This document shows positions 32,658 through 44,880 of a stretch of 64,000 nt of DNA, piece by piece. Where the stretch lies: contig CAJQUN010000337.1 of assembly GCA_907163345.1 (NCBI GenBank), positions 1 to 64,000 on the forward strand, in the 5' to 3' direction. This DNA comes from Haberlea rhodopensis (Eukaryota; Streptophyta; Magnoliopsida; Lamiales; Gesneriaceae). The number at the start of each line of letters is the position of its first letter. The first letter of the stretch is position 1. The notes below the pieces were generated by a model that saw nothing but the letters and a program-made list of their open reading frames with translations, ran no database searches and was not told where the DNA came from. The position numbers were made by a program, and so were the translations under genes.

Positions 32658-34279
32658 TGATGTGACTAGAAATAGACACATCTATTGCGCTTAATTATCT
32701 ACGATTTGGTATATTTTGATTGATAAATTGATACATATGCTACCTAATCGTATATTTGTGTAAATGTAGGGAAATGTGAAGAAATCAAGCTAAAATGATG
32801 AAAGAAGCAATAAGTTGAAGAAAAGAGGAAAAAAACCGGAAACCAAGACACATGTTGCTCCTTTCTTCTCAACTTTCTATATGTTCCAGCCATCGTTTAG
32901 AAATGTGGTCCATAGAAAAGTTGTAGAACTTTGAGTTATCTTCGCGTGGACAGCTGATCCATCAAATTCGGAGTTCGGACGAGAAAGTTAAGGCCAAAAT
33001 ACAAAACTCGCCAGAAAAATGGAGGACAGGCGTAATTACGCCATTCACAGGCGTAATTACGCCAATGCTACGGCATGGACAGGCGTAGCTACGCCATTAT
33101 GAGGCATAATTACGCCAGAAATGCAGAAAGCCATTTTTGTGACACGTCACCAGGCGTCTTTACGCAACGTTCAGGCGTAGCTACGCCAGCAGAGTTTTGG
33201 AAAGTGTAAAAACTTGATTTCTTTCCTTCTCACATGGATTTTACCCTACTCCATCAGCCTCCATACCTCATATACACGATTTTTACCTCATATTAAGCAG
33301 AATTTCATACCTTAGAATTTTTTGGAGATTTTTAGATATTTCTTCTTTGAATTTTTGTGAAGAACGCTTGAAGAACGAGGACGGAATCGACAAGCCGGAA
33401 TCGTGCTTCCTTTTAGTAACTTTTTCTTTTCCTATTAGTTTAATGCTTTCTAGATTAATTTTGATTGTTTTTAATCTAGTTATGAGTAGCTAAATACTTT
33501 TGTGATTCTCGGTTTAGGAAAACGATACATTGGATGTTTACGATTCTTGTGAGATAAGTTTTGATTGTTGATTTTCTTTGAGTATCAATTGTTTTTCTGA
33601 TTTGATATTTCATAATTGTTATGCATGATTGTTGGATTGATCACCTAGCTATCGTTCATACAATTTAACGCTAAATTAGATATCAAATACGGAATCGTTT
33701 GATCCTTCTAATTTACGAAGCAACTAAGATTAATTAAATTCCGCTTGTGAGTTTGTTAATTCTTAGGAAAAACAATTGACTAGATTAAACATAGACGCTT
33801 GGATTATGTTGTTTAGCTTCATCGATCTCACTAGTTCATATGCTATCATCGATTTAAATCTTAATCGCTTGTATTTTGATTGATTGTTTGATAAGGGTTA
33901 AACTAGAACGCTTGGGCTACTTAACTAAACTTAAGGTGAGATAGGACTTTGATTATTGTATTAAACGTCCACGATGAATATTCATATGAGAATTGAATCG
34001 TATGTGAAGATCGATGATCAAGATAGTAAACGCCAATTGTAAAGTTAACCGAAAACCGAGAATCGCTCTTTTCTCATAAGTTAATTCATCTAGTTTAATT
34101 TTGCATCATAGTAGTAGTATTATTCAATTGATTTCAAAAACCCCTTTTTATTTTAGTTTGCATAAGTTAACACAAAGATATAACCTTCCTCGTGGGATCG
34201 ATCCCTACTCACGCTACTACATTCATTACTGTTATTAACTTGAGAGGGTTAATTTGGGCGTACGCGATAAACGCTACCA
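32658..34279 (+). repeat. 5' LTR of the Athila-like gag-protease element
   Basis: About 1.62 kb from TGATGTGACTAG to CGCTACCA, set by the PBS six bases downstream. No partner is present to verify the start. It contains the GGCGTAATTACGCC palindromes. Confidence 0.75.
33029..33187 (+). repeat. GGCGTAATTACGCC palindrome cluster
   Basis: Perfect 14-bp palindromes at 33029-33042, 33050-33063 (centre AATT), 33082-33095 and 33174-33187 (centre AGCT), plus near copies at about 33102 and 33153. Confidence 0.9.
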
Positions 34280-34284
34280 AATTT

Positions 34285-34302
34285 TGGCGCCGTTGCCGGG
34301 GA
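34285..34302 (+). promoter_or_regulatory. Primer-binding site, tRNA-Asp type
   Basis: TGGCGCCGTTGCCGGGGA, identical to the PBS at 11423-11440. Confidence 0.93.
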
Positions 34303-34364
34303 AGGCAGTTTTATTAATTTGTGTTAACTTTTATTGATATTCTTCTTACCGTGCTTTTACCTGT

Positions 34365-35600
34365 TTGTTCATGCACGCATGCGATTTTTCATTTGAGGAG
34401 AACGAACATCAATACGATCCCGAGATAGAAAGGACCTTATACCACCTACGAAGAGAAAATCGAAGACAAGTGAAAGAAGAAGAGGAAAGGACCATCATGG
34501 TGGAGAATCAAAGCCTACGACAGCTAGCTAATCCTACTTTGGATCAGTAACCTCTCTGCATAACCTTTCCTACACTTGCTACTAATATAAATTTTGAATT
34601 AAAATCTGGCCTAATACATCTTTTACCTTCTTTTCATGGCCTTGCAGGTGAGGATCCGCATAAGCATTTGATGGAATTCCATGTAGTGTGCACTACAATG
34701 AAGCCGACTGGAATAACCGAGGAACAAATCAAATTACGAGCTTTTCCGTTCTCTTTGAAGGACGCGGCTAAAGATTGGCTCTTCTATTTACCTTCTGGAT
34801 CCATCACTACATGGAACGAGCTGAAAAGAACCTTCTTGGAGAAATACTTTCCTGCATCAAGAGCGACGAATATCCGCAAAGATATATACGGCATTAGACA
34901 ACTCCATGAGGAATCACTGCATGAATATTGGGAGCGCTTCAAGAAGCTTTGTGCAAGCTGCCCTCAACATCAGATAAGTGAACATTTACTGATTCAATAT
35001 TTTTATGAGGGTCTTTTGCCAAATGACAGGAATTTGGTGGACGCTGCTAGTGGAGGAGCATTTGTAGATAAGACGCCAACGGAAGCAAGACACTTGATTG
35101 CGAACATGGCAGCCAACTCTCAACAGTTTGGAACTGCTCGATCGGACCATAAACTTAGGAAGCAAGGCGAGGTAAATGTTTCTAGCCTCGAACAACAATT
35201 GATTGATTTAACAGGTATTGTGAAACAACTTGCGATCGGAATGGGACAAAGTGCTAAGGTATGTGGAATTTGTGCACTACCGAGTCATCCAACTGACGCT
35301 TGCCCCACACTCAAGAACCTTCAATTGAGGAAGCAAATGCGGCAGGCGGATTTCCAGGACAACCACAACGGACGTATGATCCCTATTCTAACACTTACAA
35401 CCCGGGGTGGCGAGATCATCCAAATTTGAGATATGGGAATCAAAATGAGCCACAGATGCAACAACACCCACCACATATAGACCACCATTCCAAAGGCCAC
35501 AACAAGCCATTCCAACCCCAACACCAGGTGAGTATTTAGAAAATATTGTTAAGGAACTTGCTAATGAATCTCTAAAATTTCAACAGGAGACAAGAGCAAG
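34365..35600 (+). pseudogene. Athila-like Gag, one stop and two frameshifts
   Basis: The frame from 34365 (ATG; YDPEIERTLYHLRREN) hits TAA at 34548-34550. It continues in the same frame with FELKSGLIHLLPSFHGLAGE and EDPHKHLMEFHVVC, then the gag core (LPSGSITTWNELKRTFLEKY, YWERFKKLCASCPQHQISEH, YFYEGLLPNDRNLVDAASGG). A zinc-like CGICALPSHPTDAC follows. Frameshifts near 35330 and near 35530 separate the NPGWRDHPNLRYGNQ part and the QQETRASIQSLTTQMGQM part. The TAA is one C-to-T step from a glutamine codon. Gag would assemble particles; here it is broken. Confidence 0.83.
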
Positions 35601-35610
35601 CATCCAAAGC

Positions 35611-36917
35611 TTGACTACTCAAATGGGTCAGATGGCAACAGCAATAAATCGCATCGATTCTCAAAGATCAAACACTCTCCCGTCACAACCAGTAGTGAAC
35701 CCAAGGGAGAATGTGAGTGCCATCACTTTGAAGATGAGCAAAGATGAAGATGATGAGAAAGTGGTACTAACACCACCCGGAAGAGAAGATGCGAAAGAGA
35801 TGAAGGAGATGGAGAAGGACGTTGAAGAGCCCATACAAGAGGAGGAACCACGGGGTAAGTTCCCTAAATTTTCTGAATATAAAATTGAACCCCCATTCCC
35901 CCTTGCTTTTAAGGAAAATAGGAAAGATGAGGATATCAAGGAACTCTACGAGACTTTCCGACGATGTGATGCAAACGCTCCACTACATGAAGCCATGATG
36001 AAGATACCTCGATGTGCGAGATTTTTGAAGGAGGTATGGAAAGTGGGTAAGAACAAGGAAGGCAAAGGGTACCCTAAGATTGAGTTAGGTGAGAATGTTT
36101 CCGCGGACATCCAAAGAAGCATTCGCACAAAGTGTAAGGACCCTGGTATGTTTTATATCCCTTGTGTGATTGGAACCACTAGAATTGATAAGGCAATGCT
36201 AGATTTAGGATCGTCCATTAATGTCATGCTTACTCAATCTACACTCAACTGAAACCCGGCCCTTTGAAACAAGACCATACTGTGATTCAATTAGCTGATA
36301 GGTCCACGGTTATTCCTAGGGGGGTAGTAGAAGATGTACTTATGCATGTAGAGAACTTGGTCTTCCCCACCGATTTCTATGTCTTAGACATGGAAAATGG
36401 TGATCCATCCAGCCCCATCCTTTTAGGGAGACCATTCTTGAAAACATCAAAATCTGTGATCGACGTGAATAGCGGCCTGTTTACAATAGAGTCTAATGGT
36501 GAAATTGCAAAATTTAATATCTATGAACCCATTAAAACTCACAAGCATTCTAGTTACGCTATTGATATAAATGATGCATATGATTCTGATTTTGATAATG
36601 ATGAATTGTGGGAGATGGGAAAGGCTACTGATGGCCTTGATGACAACGGAGGTATGGATTCTCATTTTGTGCATAATGTTCATAATGTTGCCGCTTTATC
36701 TACTCATGATACTGCTGACCCTCTCTTTTCTAACTTGAAAGATCATACCATTGAAAAGAAGCACCCTCCGGATCGACCAAAGCAAGCAACAAAGGCTGGA
36801 GGAGTAACAAAGACTGGGGACGACCACTCAAAGAGCAACAAGCCGAAATACAGAGGAGTGAAGAAGATATTGAGGTGGTTAAGGAAGAACAGAACGACAC
36901 CGCATCACCCACCTTGA
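35611..36917 (+). pseudogene. Athila-like protease and C-terminal tail, frameshifted
   Basis: First part: an acidic linker, then FPKFSEYKIEPPFPLAF and the retropepsin active-site region AMLDLGSSINVML near 36195-36230. After a frameshift near 36250 the protease continues (VIQLADRSTVIPRGVVEDVL, then the flap-side ILLGRPFLKTSKSVIDV) to a hydrophilic tail ending at 36917. Full Athila elements continue into RT here; the tail instead runs straight into the 3' non-coding region, so RT, RNase H and integrase were deleted in this copy or its parent. Confidence 0.8.
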
Positions 36918-37539
36918 TAGAGGACTGGCGTCGGGCCACCGACGTTAAACAGAGGCGCTGCTTGGGAGGCAACCCAAGGGGAGTTAGTTTCCTTTCTCCC
37001 TTTATTTATTTATTTTTGCTTTAGTAGTTAGATTCTCTTTTCTTGTATTTTTGTCTTACATTGGGGACAATGTACGATTTAAGTATGGGGGAGGGATTAG
37101 TAGTGTGTTATTGTTTTTCTCATTTCAAAAATACAAAAAAATCGAAAAATTTAAAATTTTGAGCTCATAGTTAATAATGAATGCATGCTTAGAATCACTG
37201 GCCCATGATGAAACCTAATTGATGGCATGCATGCTTTTGAACATAGGTGAATTGTTAACTTTGGAACACTTTGAACTCTAATGCAAAGTTTATTTTAACT
37301 CAGTAAGTGAATATCTTGAGAACAATTTTATCATGACTTGTGAAGTGTGCATAACTTAGTGAAGATTGTGTGAAGCTTGTGATAGTCTTAAGAAGTCTCT
37401 AATACATGCTAGAACATAACTACATGCCCTTTGAGGCGTATGTCTAGACTACTTGCAAACATGAAAGTGATATAGGCAATCTTTGATGCGTTTGAGCCTT
37501 TCAAGCCTACCATATGAACAAAATCAATCTCTAGTACCT
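36918..37539 (+). other. Athila-like 3' non-coding region
   Basis: It carries GGGAGGCAACCCAAGGGG and ACATTGGGGACAATGTACG, both usual in Athila 3' regions. After about 37100 it is A/T-rich. The sequence ends abruptly at the duplication junction. Confidence 0.65.
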
Positions 37540-38398
37540 ATTCATGCTCAGGTGTATAGCGAGGTTTCATGCCACTTATTATATGACGAGGTATCATGCC
37601 GTCGATTCTATAGCGATGGATTGTGCCGTTATGTACTCAGCACAGGATTTTGCCGCCTTCGAGCGATGGGTGCTGATTACGTACTATTATTGAGCGACGG
37701 AGACAGGTATGTCGCTATATTGTTAGCGATGAGGTATGAGATATTGCTATTCTATTAGCTTTATTGTAGCTGGCATGCGTTGATATACATGTTTTATTAT
37801 GCCTATTTTACTAGCATGATGGTGGATGACATACGCTGATGTACATGGACCGTCACGAGTTGACTGGGTTGTTAGATGTCATTGTTGACATGTATCGTCA
37901 CTAGTTGACAATGCCTTAGATGCCATGAGTTGGCATGTGTCGTCATGGGATGACGATGACAATGGTGGAGGAGATGTCTTATTAGACATGCATCATCGTT
38001 ACGATGAACAATGTGTTGAGTATACGTATTCAGTGGTATGCCTTGGGTGCCAGTACCGAGCACAAGGTGGTGTGTGCGTCACCGATTGACGTAGCCCTTA
38101 TACCGAGCGGGTTGCTCGAGGAATGGATGGATGCGCTGTACATGTGATTGTACCGCATCTTATGTTTGGGGTAATCATATTACGAGTGGTGATACCCTTG
38201 AGGTATGCTCGTTGGAATGGCTTTTGGCCATGTGATTTGACGACAGGAGTAATCATGGAGGAAATTACTCGCTTTCTGTCGATGTGACATGTGGTAGACA
38301 TGGTCACACCACCCTTGAGGGTGTAGAATGGGTCCTAAAGGATTAGGATCAGGTTATGTTAAGTACATAGGGACACTGGAGCGTCCAGGGTGTATAGG
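37540..38398 (+). repeat. Direct duplication, copy 2 (LARD A internal part)
   Basis: It matches 27329-28188 with few changes and ends in the same ATAGG target (38394-38398). Confidence 0.88.
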
Positions 38399-40829
38399 TG
38401 TAAGGACCCTAGCCCTTAACCCTTGATTAGTGTATTAACCACTATGTGTGGCACATGCTTTCAATACAATCAAACGGGAAGCTCAGATGATACTTTACCA
38501 TTGAATGACAATTACAAAATTTTCTTTAATACTCAATGTTATAAGATCATCATCCTAACAACAAATAGACTCATAAAGTTCGCCCATTTCCATCCCCTTT
38601 GTGCCACTTTTCACATTGTGGACTTTTATAAAAATTTGGGCAGAGTCTCCCATAAATAGAGCTATCCCGAAATAAAAGCACAACACATAACACAATTCCC
38701 GGCCAGGGAAGCACAATACTCAATAGAATACAGAAATTCTAAGTAAATTCCCAGCCAGGGAAGGCACCACACAAGAGGACAACAAAGTGGGTTTCAACAC
38801 CCACATAATACACCAATGACTCTCATATCATTTAGCAATTCTACCTCTAATTGAATGCAACATAGAATGAAAGAGAGAAAGGCTCATGCCTTTATATACA
38901 ACCCATATACAAGTGTAATCGTGCTCACATGCGAGCATCATGAATATGTATATAATCCTCAGGTGTATATAAGTACTCTATACGATACCGTGCTCCATCA
39001 AGCCCTGGTACCACGATCCTGGGAGTACCTCCAATCAACAGCTCAAGCTCAGCTCCACAGCCATCGATGTACCTGTTCACCTGTCCCAACAGAGACAGCC
39101 CCCAACGGGGTGAGCATACCAATACACAAAATCCCACAATCACAATAATGAAATTCATAATTTACAACAAAAGTAAATACTAAATGAATTTAAATGATAC
39201 TCCCTGGATGGTAACGTCCTCATCCGGGATTCCGTGTACTGTCCCTGTTCTCACAATCATCAAACTCATCAAATCTCAAAAATCAGTAAATCAACACATT
39301 GATTAACTCATCGCATGCCTAATCCTCGAATATCAACAGATAGTGATTGCAAACTCATTAAACATGCAAATATAGATATCTCAATATCTAATACTGATTT
39401 CACAACCTCGCTATCAATCACAGATAGCTCAAATGCCTAGCATTTATTTTACCAATCCTCCATTATACCTAGACATCTCAAATGTCTTATAATGAATGCA
39501 TGATTCTACGATCATCCTCAGGCATCTCAAATGCCCTACAATAGTCATATAAACCCAGTACTTGTAAGAGTTATCCTACTCTAGTGTCACGCACGCTACA
39601 AGCGGCGATATCAAGATTTGGTCGTTCCTTAGTTATATCAACCTATATATATAACCATACGCACAATTATTCAATGCAATCAAAATACATTATGCATTTC
39701 ACAAATGCTCTCATATAAAGAAATGCTCGTACGTCGCACGTACCTTAAATCTCCGAAGTCCGAGCCAAACCTTGCTCGTGTTCCATGCCCCGAGGAACGA
39801 TGTGCTAACACGATAAATAATTCACAATTATTTACGAACATGCAACCCATGCTCAAGCACACCCATAACCCTCAAAAAATTGTCAACACACGACAATTAA
39901 CCTTTTAAAAGACCCGGGGCAGGGTACATGCAGGGAGGGAAATAAATGAGACAATATCGAAAATTGTTCAAGAACACCCTACAAATTTTCGAACCCTTAT
40001 CTCACAAATCGAACCCAAATAAACACCATAATTCATCTAAAATGTGAATTAAACCCTCAATAACAAGAATCGTCACCCTTGCCAAAAACCCACAATTTTC
40101 GAACTCCAAGCCCTTAAATTCGAAAATAATTTCGAACCAAAACCACCCAAATTAGCAGGGAAATACATCACAAGTATGGAAAAGGGGTAAGGAAGGTTAC
40201 CCAATCGAAAACCGGAAGGAAAATCGACCGAAATCGAAGAACCCAAGAATTTGGGGATCGACGCTTTCCTGCAAAATCCGACTTCAAATCGCGATGAAAC
40301 TTTCAATTGCCGGAGGGGATAGCTGCGCCTCGACGAGACGAAGCCGGCGGCGGGTCGCACGCGCCGAACGGCGGCGGGCGCACCGCTTTTGTGCGCGGGG
40401 GCTGGGGGGCGACGGGAATGGGCGGGCGCGGGAGAGGGAAGGGAAAGTGGGCTGAAACGAAATTAATTTTTAAAATCTCGGGTTCAATTGGTATTTATAG
40501 CAAAAATACCCCGAAAAACTAATAGCCCCACAAATACATCATGATTCATTAAAAATCATCTGTTTTCAAAAATTCTCTCTCTAACTCCAAAACCCCCTAC
40601 CGGTGCCCACACAAGCACCCCAGATCCCGAGTCACATCAAAAACCCAACTCTTAGGTTTTTCACCGGAATGAGAATACAATCTCAACCTCTGGATCCAAC
40701 GATCCCAACTACCCAAATAAACGAGCCCAGAAGGCCCAACACCTCGATTAAACTCCAAATCGCCACGTAAAACAACTTTAGGGGTTATTAACACTCCGGG
40801 ATTAACATCTATAATCCCTGGTCATCACA
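38399..40829 (-). repeat. LARD solo LTR
   Basis: A complete 2431-bp minus-orientation LARD LTR flanked by ATAGG on both sides (38394-38398 and 40830-40834). There is no PBS or PPT next to it, so it is a solo LTR formed by LTR-LTR recombination. The first 1.9 kb is copy 2 of the duplication. The minus-strand TATA box is at 40492-40499. Confidence 0.88.
40492..40499 (-). promoter_or_regulatory. TATA box in the solo LTR
   Basis: TATTTATA on the plus strand, that is TATAAATA on the minus strand, at the same LTR position as 23712-23719. Confidence 0.65.
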
Positions 40830-40834
40830 ATAGG

Positions 40835-41386
40835 CATTAGAGGAATGTTGGGTAAAGGCCCACTACTCTATTGTTTTTCTTCCCACGGTATGGTGTGCCG
40901 TACGGAAACGTCCGTCTTGTTGGTAGGTTTGAGGTAAACCTAAAGAGGCAGAGACTAGGTTGTCTGCCGCGTGTGTGTGGCACCATGATGGGCTTACTAG
41001 AGCCGTCATACTGCTCGTTGGAACCAAGTTTGGCAAATCGTAAGGTGATACGATGTGGATTGTGGTGGACTCTAGTAGTCACCATGTCATTTGAGGTTGA
41101 GGTTGTGCATGCCTCATTGAAAAGTGTATACGTTTATGTTTAATCTTGGTGACACTTGTCTGGGACAGCTCATGATGTTGGAGTACCAACAAGAGAGTCA
41201 TCAAGTCGTCGGTTGACTCGATCTGAGGGAACCCGTGTATTTGGGATACAATGGGTGTTATTGTATCCAGTTTTTCCGAACGGTGGTTTGAGACTTGTGG
41301 ATCTCGAGTTCGATGGCACTTCCCTTGTGGGGAAGGAGGTAGTATTATACCTATTTGGGAATCTTGAAAGATTCGGTAAGTTGGTG
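40835..41386 (+). other. LARD A internal segment 2, non-coding
   Basis: About 550 bp. It matches the complement of about 57730-58110 in LARD B for most of its length. It ends at the CATGT target of the Tekay-like element. The two opposite small frames here (HNPHRITLRFAKLGSN and its complement) are kept only because the copies are young. Confidence 0.75.
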
Positions 41387-41391
41387 CATGT
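41387..41391. repeat. Target-site duplication CATGT (left) of the Tekay-like element
   Basis: CATGT also follows the right LTR at 50210-50214. Confidence 0.93.
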
Positions 41392-43373
41392 TGTAATGCC
41401 TCGATTTATGTTATATACGTGTGATATGATTATGGTGTAATTATATCACGTGGCGGTATGATATTGGGGGTTCGGGTGGAACTAAGAATGAATTAATACA
41501 TGTAACAAATAATATATGACAATGAGTGAAATATATGACAATACATGTATAGTAGAATATACCATTGGTGTACATGTATCATGCATTTGAAGGTGCATTA
41601 GAATGTACATGTGAGTTGCATTTCATAAGATGTGTGATATGAGTTTGAAGGGAATTACATGTGTATGTGAATTTACTTGCAATTGGAATTTGAATTTGGG
41701 GTTCATTTCATGTACATGTTAGATAACATGTTATTAACTCCAAACAATATGATTACAAGTGGTTAGAGAAACTAATGACCTTATATCAAGGTGCTTTAGG
41801 GAAGAGAATCACATAGTACTCACTTTACACCTACTAAAACACTACCAAGCTCCTCTCTATCTCTTTCAACTTTCTTGTGGTTTGAGCATGGGATTCACTT
41901 GGAAATTGAGCTAGGAAGGTGTGTGAAGTGCTTTCTTACTATTTTGGTAAGAATTTCATGGTTTTACACTTGAATTATGTAATTGGTATTGATTTATGTG
42001 AAGGGGAAATATCAATTATTGATGCTTAGAATCATAACTTGTTTCTTTGCCAAGAATTGGATTCTAGGATGTTAGGAACATTTTTATATGATACTAGGGA
42101 GTGCATGAATCATGGTTACATGATAGGAAATGAGTTGTGTAAGAAGTACCATAATAAGCTCAAAATCGCCATTGTCTCATTTTTTTCTGATCGCGCCGAT
42201 CGATCGGCATGTGATCTCGATCGATCGCCGCGAACAGTAAAGTTTTAAGGCGGTTTGAGCATGAGGCGATCGATCGGTGAATTAAGGCGATCGATCGGTG
42301 AGCACGTGGCGATCGATCGGTGATTTGTTCGATCGATCGGTGAAGAGTGAACAGTTCAGCGATCGATCGAGAATTCGGGGCGATCGATCGGTGATGGAAG
42401 AATGTTGAAAAATGTTATATTTTTGTAGAATTTGATTTTAATGCCTATGATAACATGATATATTGTTGGCATTGTTGTAGCATCATCTCAGGGGACAGGG
42501 CAAAGAGGCAATTAGCTATCAACGCCTGATTTATCGCTTTTGTGTCGCAATACAGGTACGTGTTGACGTACGGAGTATAGATATGATGCGATGATGATGT
42601 ATGGTTTTGATATCATATGATTTATGTTATCTTGTGTCATATGATTGGTAGTTCATATGCATGTTCATACATGAATTTCATATGATTGGGATGGATGCCT
42701 TGATAGATATGTGTATATGCTTTGGTGAGATCATTGCCTCGATAGATATGCCTGGTGTGGTATATGCTTTGGCTGGGATCGTTGCCACGATAGATATACT
42801 ACATATGGTTTGGCTTGAGAGATATACACTTGGTGTGGGTATATGCTCTGGCTATTATCACAAATGAGCATGGTACTATGATATGTGCTGCTAATATGAA
42901 GATGTGATGTGGTTCCACTGACATATTGAGCTGAATAGGCATATCATATGGGGCTCGTGATAATAGGGTAATTGTTGAGACATGTCATGACATAGTGCAT
43001 TTGTGGATGCATGATACAGAACATTCACGTATTGATGATTTATTTGTGCTTTATCATTGATATTGATATTATGGTTTGATATTGCACTGAGATATTTGTT
43101 ATCTATACTCATTGTGTGAATGTTTCTGTAGGGACTCATAAACGTGGGGAGCGTGAGTCATGATTTCCGCTGCGAGGGGAACCACTGCATAGGGGTTATC
43201 TTAGCGTAGGTTGTTACTTGTACATTTGATGTATAGTTGGTTAGGGTTTTGTAAACCTTGTAACAACTTAACTAGTAAGCTAATCTAAATTAGTGCATGT
43301 TATTACTTAATTCAGACTCACATATGTATGTTTAATTGAATACATAATGGATTAAGTAAAGAGGAGCCCCACA
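41392..43373 (+). repeat. Tekay-like 5' LTR
   Basis: 1982 bp, TGTAATGCCTCG...GAGCCCCACA. It holds the GATC palindrome cluster (42190-42392) and a short repeat area with GATAGATATG (42695-42830). Confidence 0.93.
42190..42392 (+). repeat. CGATCGATCG palindrome cluster, 5' LTR copy
   Basis: Eight blocks, from GCCGATCGATCGGC (42195-42208, a perfect 14-bp palindrome) to 42390. The same cluster is in the other LTR at 49023-49226, with a few point changes. Confidence 0.88.
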
Positions 43374-43377
43374 TTAG

Positions 43378-43389
43378 TGGTATCAGAGC
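43378..43389 (+). promoter_or_regulatory. Tekay-like primer-binding site
   Basis: TGGTATCAGAGC four bases after the LTR, tRNA-iMet type. Confidence 0.93.
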
Positions 43390-43557
43390 AGTGGTTCGAG
43401 AACGGGGTGAACATGGGTAGAGGAAGTGTATTAGGGAGTTACCTAAACACTTGAAAACATGTTGAGAATAGTAATATCATGTTAGGATTTAGAATATGAT
43501 GTTATTCTAACATGTTATATACTTGTAAATGTTATTGTTAACCCTTGATCTACAGCT

Positions 43558-44880
43558 ATGACAGACAGAGGGTATCATGAGGATGTTGGGGATGCCCTGA
43601 GTGGCAATGCTAGTGTGAGGATGGCGCCTGTGCCACCACCACCGATTGAGCAAGGGCCAGTGGAACAGGTACTGTTGCCTGGAGAATTGACTTTAACACA
43701 ATTTCTAAGTTATCAGCCACCCAGGTTTGAGGGGACTGAATCAGGGGAACTGGCAGAGGAGTGGTTGGAACGTGTGGAACAGATCTTTGTGTCAGCACCG
43801 TGTGCCAAGACTGCTTGGTTACGTTTAGCTGAATTCCAGTTAGCCAAGAAAGCTATGATGTGGTGGAAATCCACAGTACTTGAGTTGAGGGCTCAAGGAC
43901 ATACAGTGAACTGGGATGTGTTTAGAACAAAGTTTCTGGAGCATTATTTCTCTGTTGCTGCAAGGCAGAGGAAAAAAGATGAATTTACAAATTTGAGACA
44001 GGGATCAATGACAGTATCTGATTATGCTGTGCATTATTCTTCTTTGCTCCGGTATGTGCCACATATTGCTGTTAACACCAAAGCTAAGATCAGACAATTT
44101 GTGAAAGGTTTGAGGCCTGAATTGTTTGATAGGGTCATGTCCAATAACCCTACATCATATGAAGAAGCGTTGACTAGAGCTGAGATGGCTGAGATTGCCG
44201 TAGGGGTATATACAGATGTTGGACAAGCCCAACCACCTACATCTGACAGTATGAGACCTAGAGGGGAATCATTTAAATCACCACGAGGTGGTGCATCTTC
44301 ATCTCGGTTTAGTGGGAAACGTTTTGGACCACGGAAAGGGGATGACCGAAAATCTAAGGGACAGTCCCAAGGAAGTAGTAGTAGTAGTGGACGAGGAGTA
44401 TACTGTTTTAAATGTGGAGGGCCACATTATCAAAGAAATTGTCCACAATTTGATACGGTGGTTTGTTTCCGTTGTGGGAAACCGGGACACGTGATCCGTG
44501 ATTGTCCTCAAGTGGGTGGACAACAGAGGAGAGGACCAGTGTCAGAGAATACAGTGCAGCAGAGACCACAGGGTGTACCGCAGTCTGGTGGAGGACAGAG
44601 GGCAGGAACACCTCAGGCTCAGGTGTATGCACTGAACAGGGAGGAAGCAGAGGCCGCTCCGGATACTGTGATAGCGGGTAAGTGTACTTTATTTACTTAT
44701 CCTGTTTTTCTGTTGATTGATACTGGTGCATCACATTCTGTTAATGCACAAGCTTTTATTGATCAGTATCATATATGCTCGTCTCCACTGTTGATGCCTC
44801 TTTATGTTTCGACACCCATGGGAACTACTGTGATGACTTGTCAGAGTGTGTCTGATTGTGCTATTCAGTTTGAGACTTAG
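43558..44880 (+). pseudogene. Tekay-like Gag and protease, closed by a premature stop
   Basis: ATG at 43558, 169 bp after the PBS. Gag domain: LSYQPPRFEGTESGELAEEW, then WWKSTVLELRAQG, FLEHYFSVAARQRKKDEF and FVKGLRPELF. Two CCHC knuckles, CFKCGGPHYQRNC (from 44404) and CFRCGKPGHVIRDC (from 44464), are separated by a short linker. The protease begins at about 44690, with the DTG active site at 44719-44727 (LLIDTGASHSV). A TAG at 44878-44880 interrupts the protease. The same frame continues beyond it (LIVLDMSDFDCILGIDVL), so the stop is a nonsense mutation one C-to-T step from glutamine, not the natural end. Confidence 0.9.

Larger units (their letters stand above)
32658..37539 (+). mobile_element. 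Athila-like gag-protease element, 3'-truncated
   Basis: 5' LTR 32658-34279, tRNA-Asp PBS 34285-34302, gag, protease, then a typical Athila 3' region with GGGAGGCAACCCAAGGGG (36966-36983) and a purine-rich stretch near 37085-37095. RT, RNase H and integrase are missing: the frame passes from the protease tail to the 3' region within about 200 bp. The right end is cut at 37539/37540 by the duplication breakpoint, so there is no 3' LTR or TSD. Confidence 0.85.

Noticed and set aside
35527..35591. A GT...AG stretch that looks like an intron in the Athila-like gag
   Set aside because: The interval itself encodes gag-like residues in another frame, so a frameshift explains it better.
28189..40829. 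Reading 28189-40829 as one intact minus-orientation LARD with ATAGG at both ends
   Set aside because: The right LTR (38399) has LARD A internal DNA and a second ATAGG on its left instead of a PBS, so it is a solo LTR in a duplicated segment.
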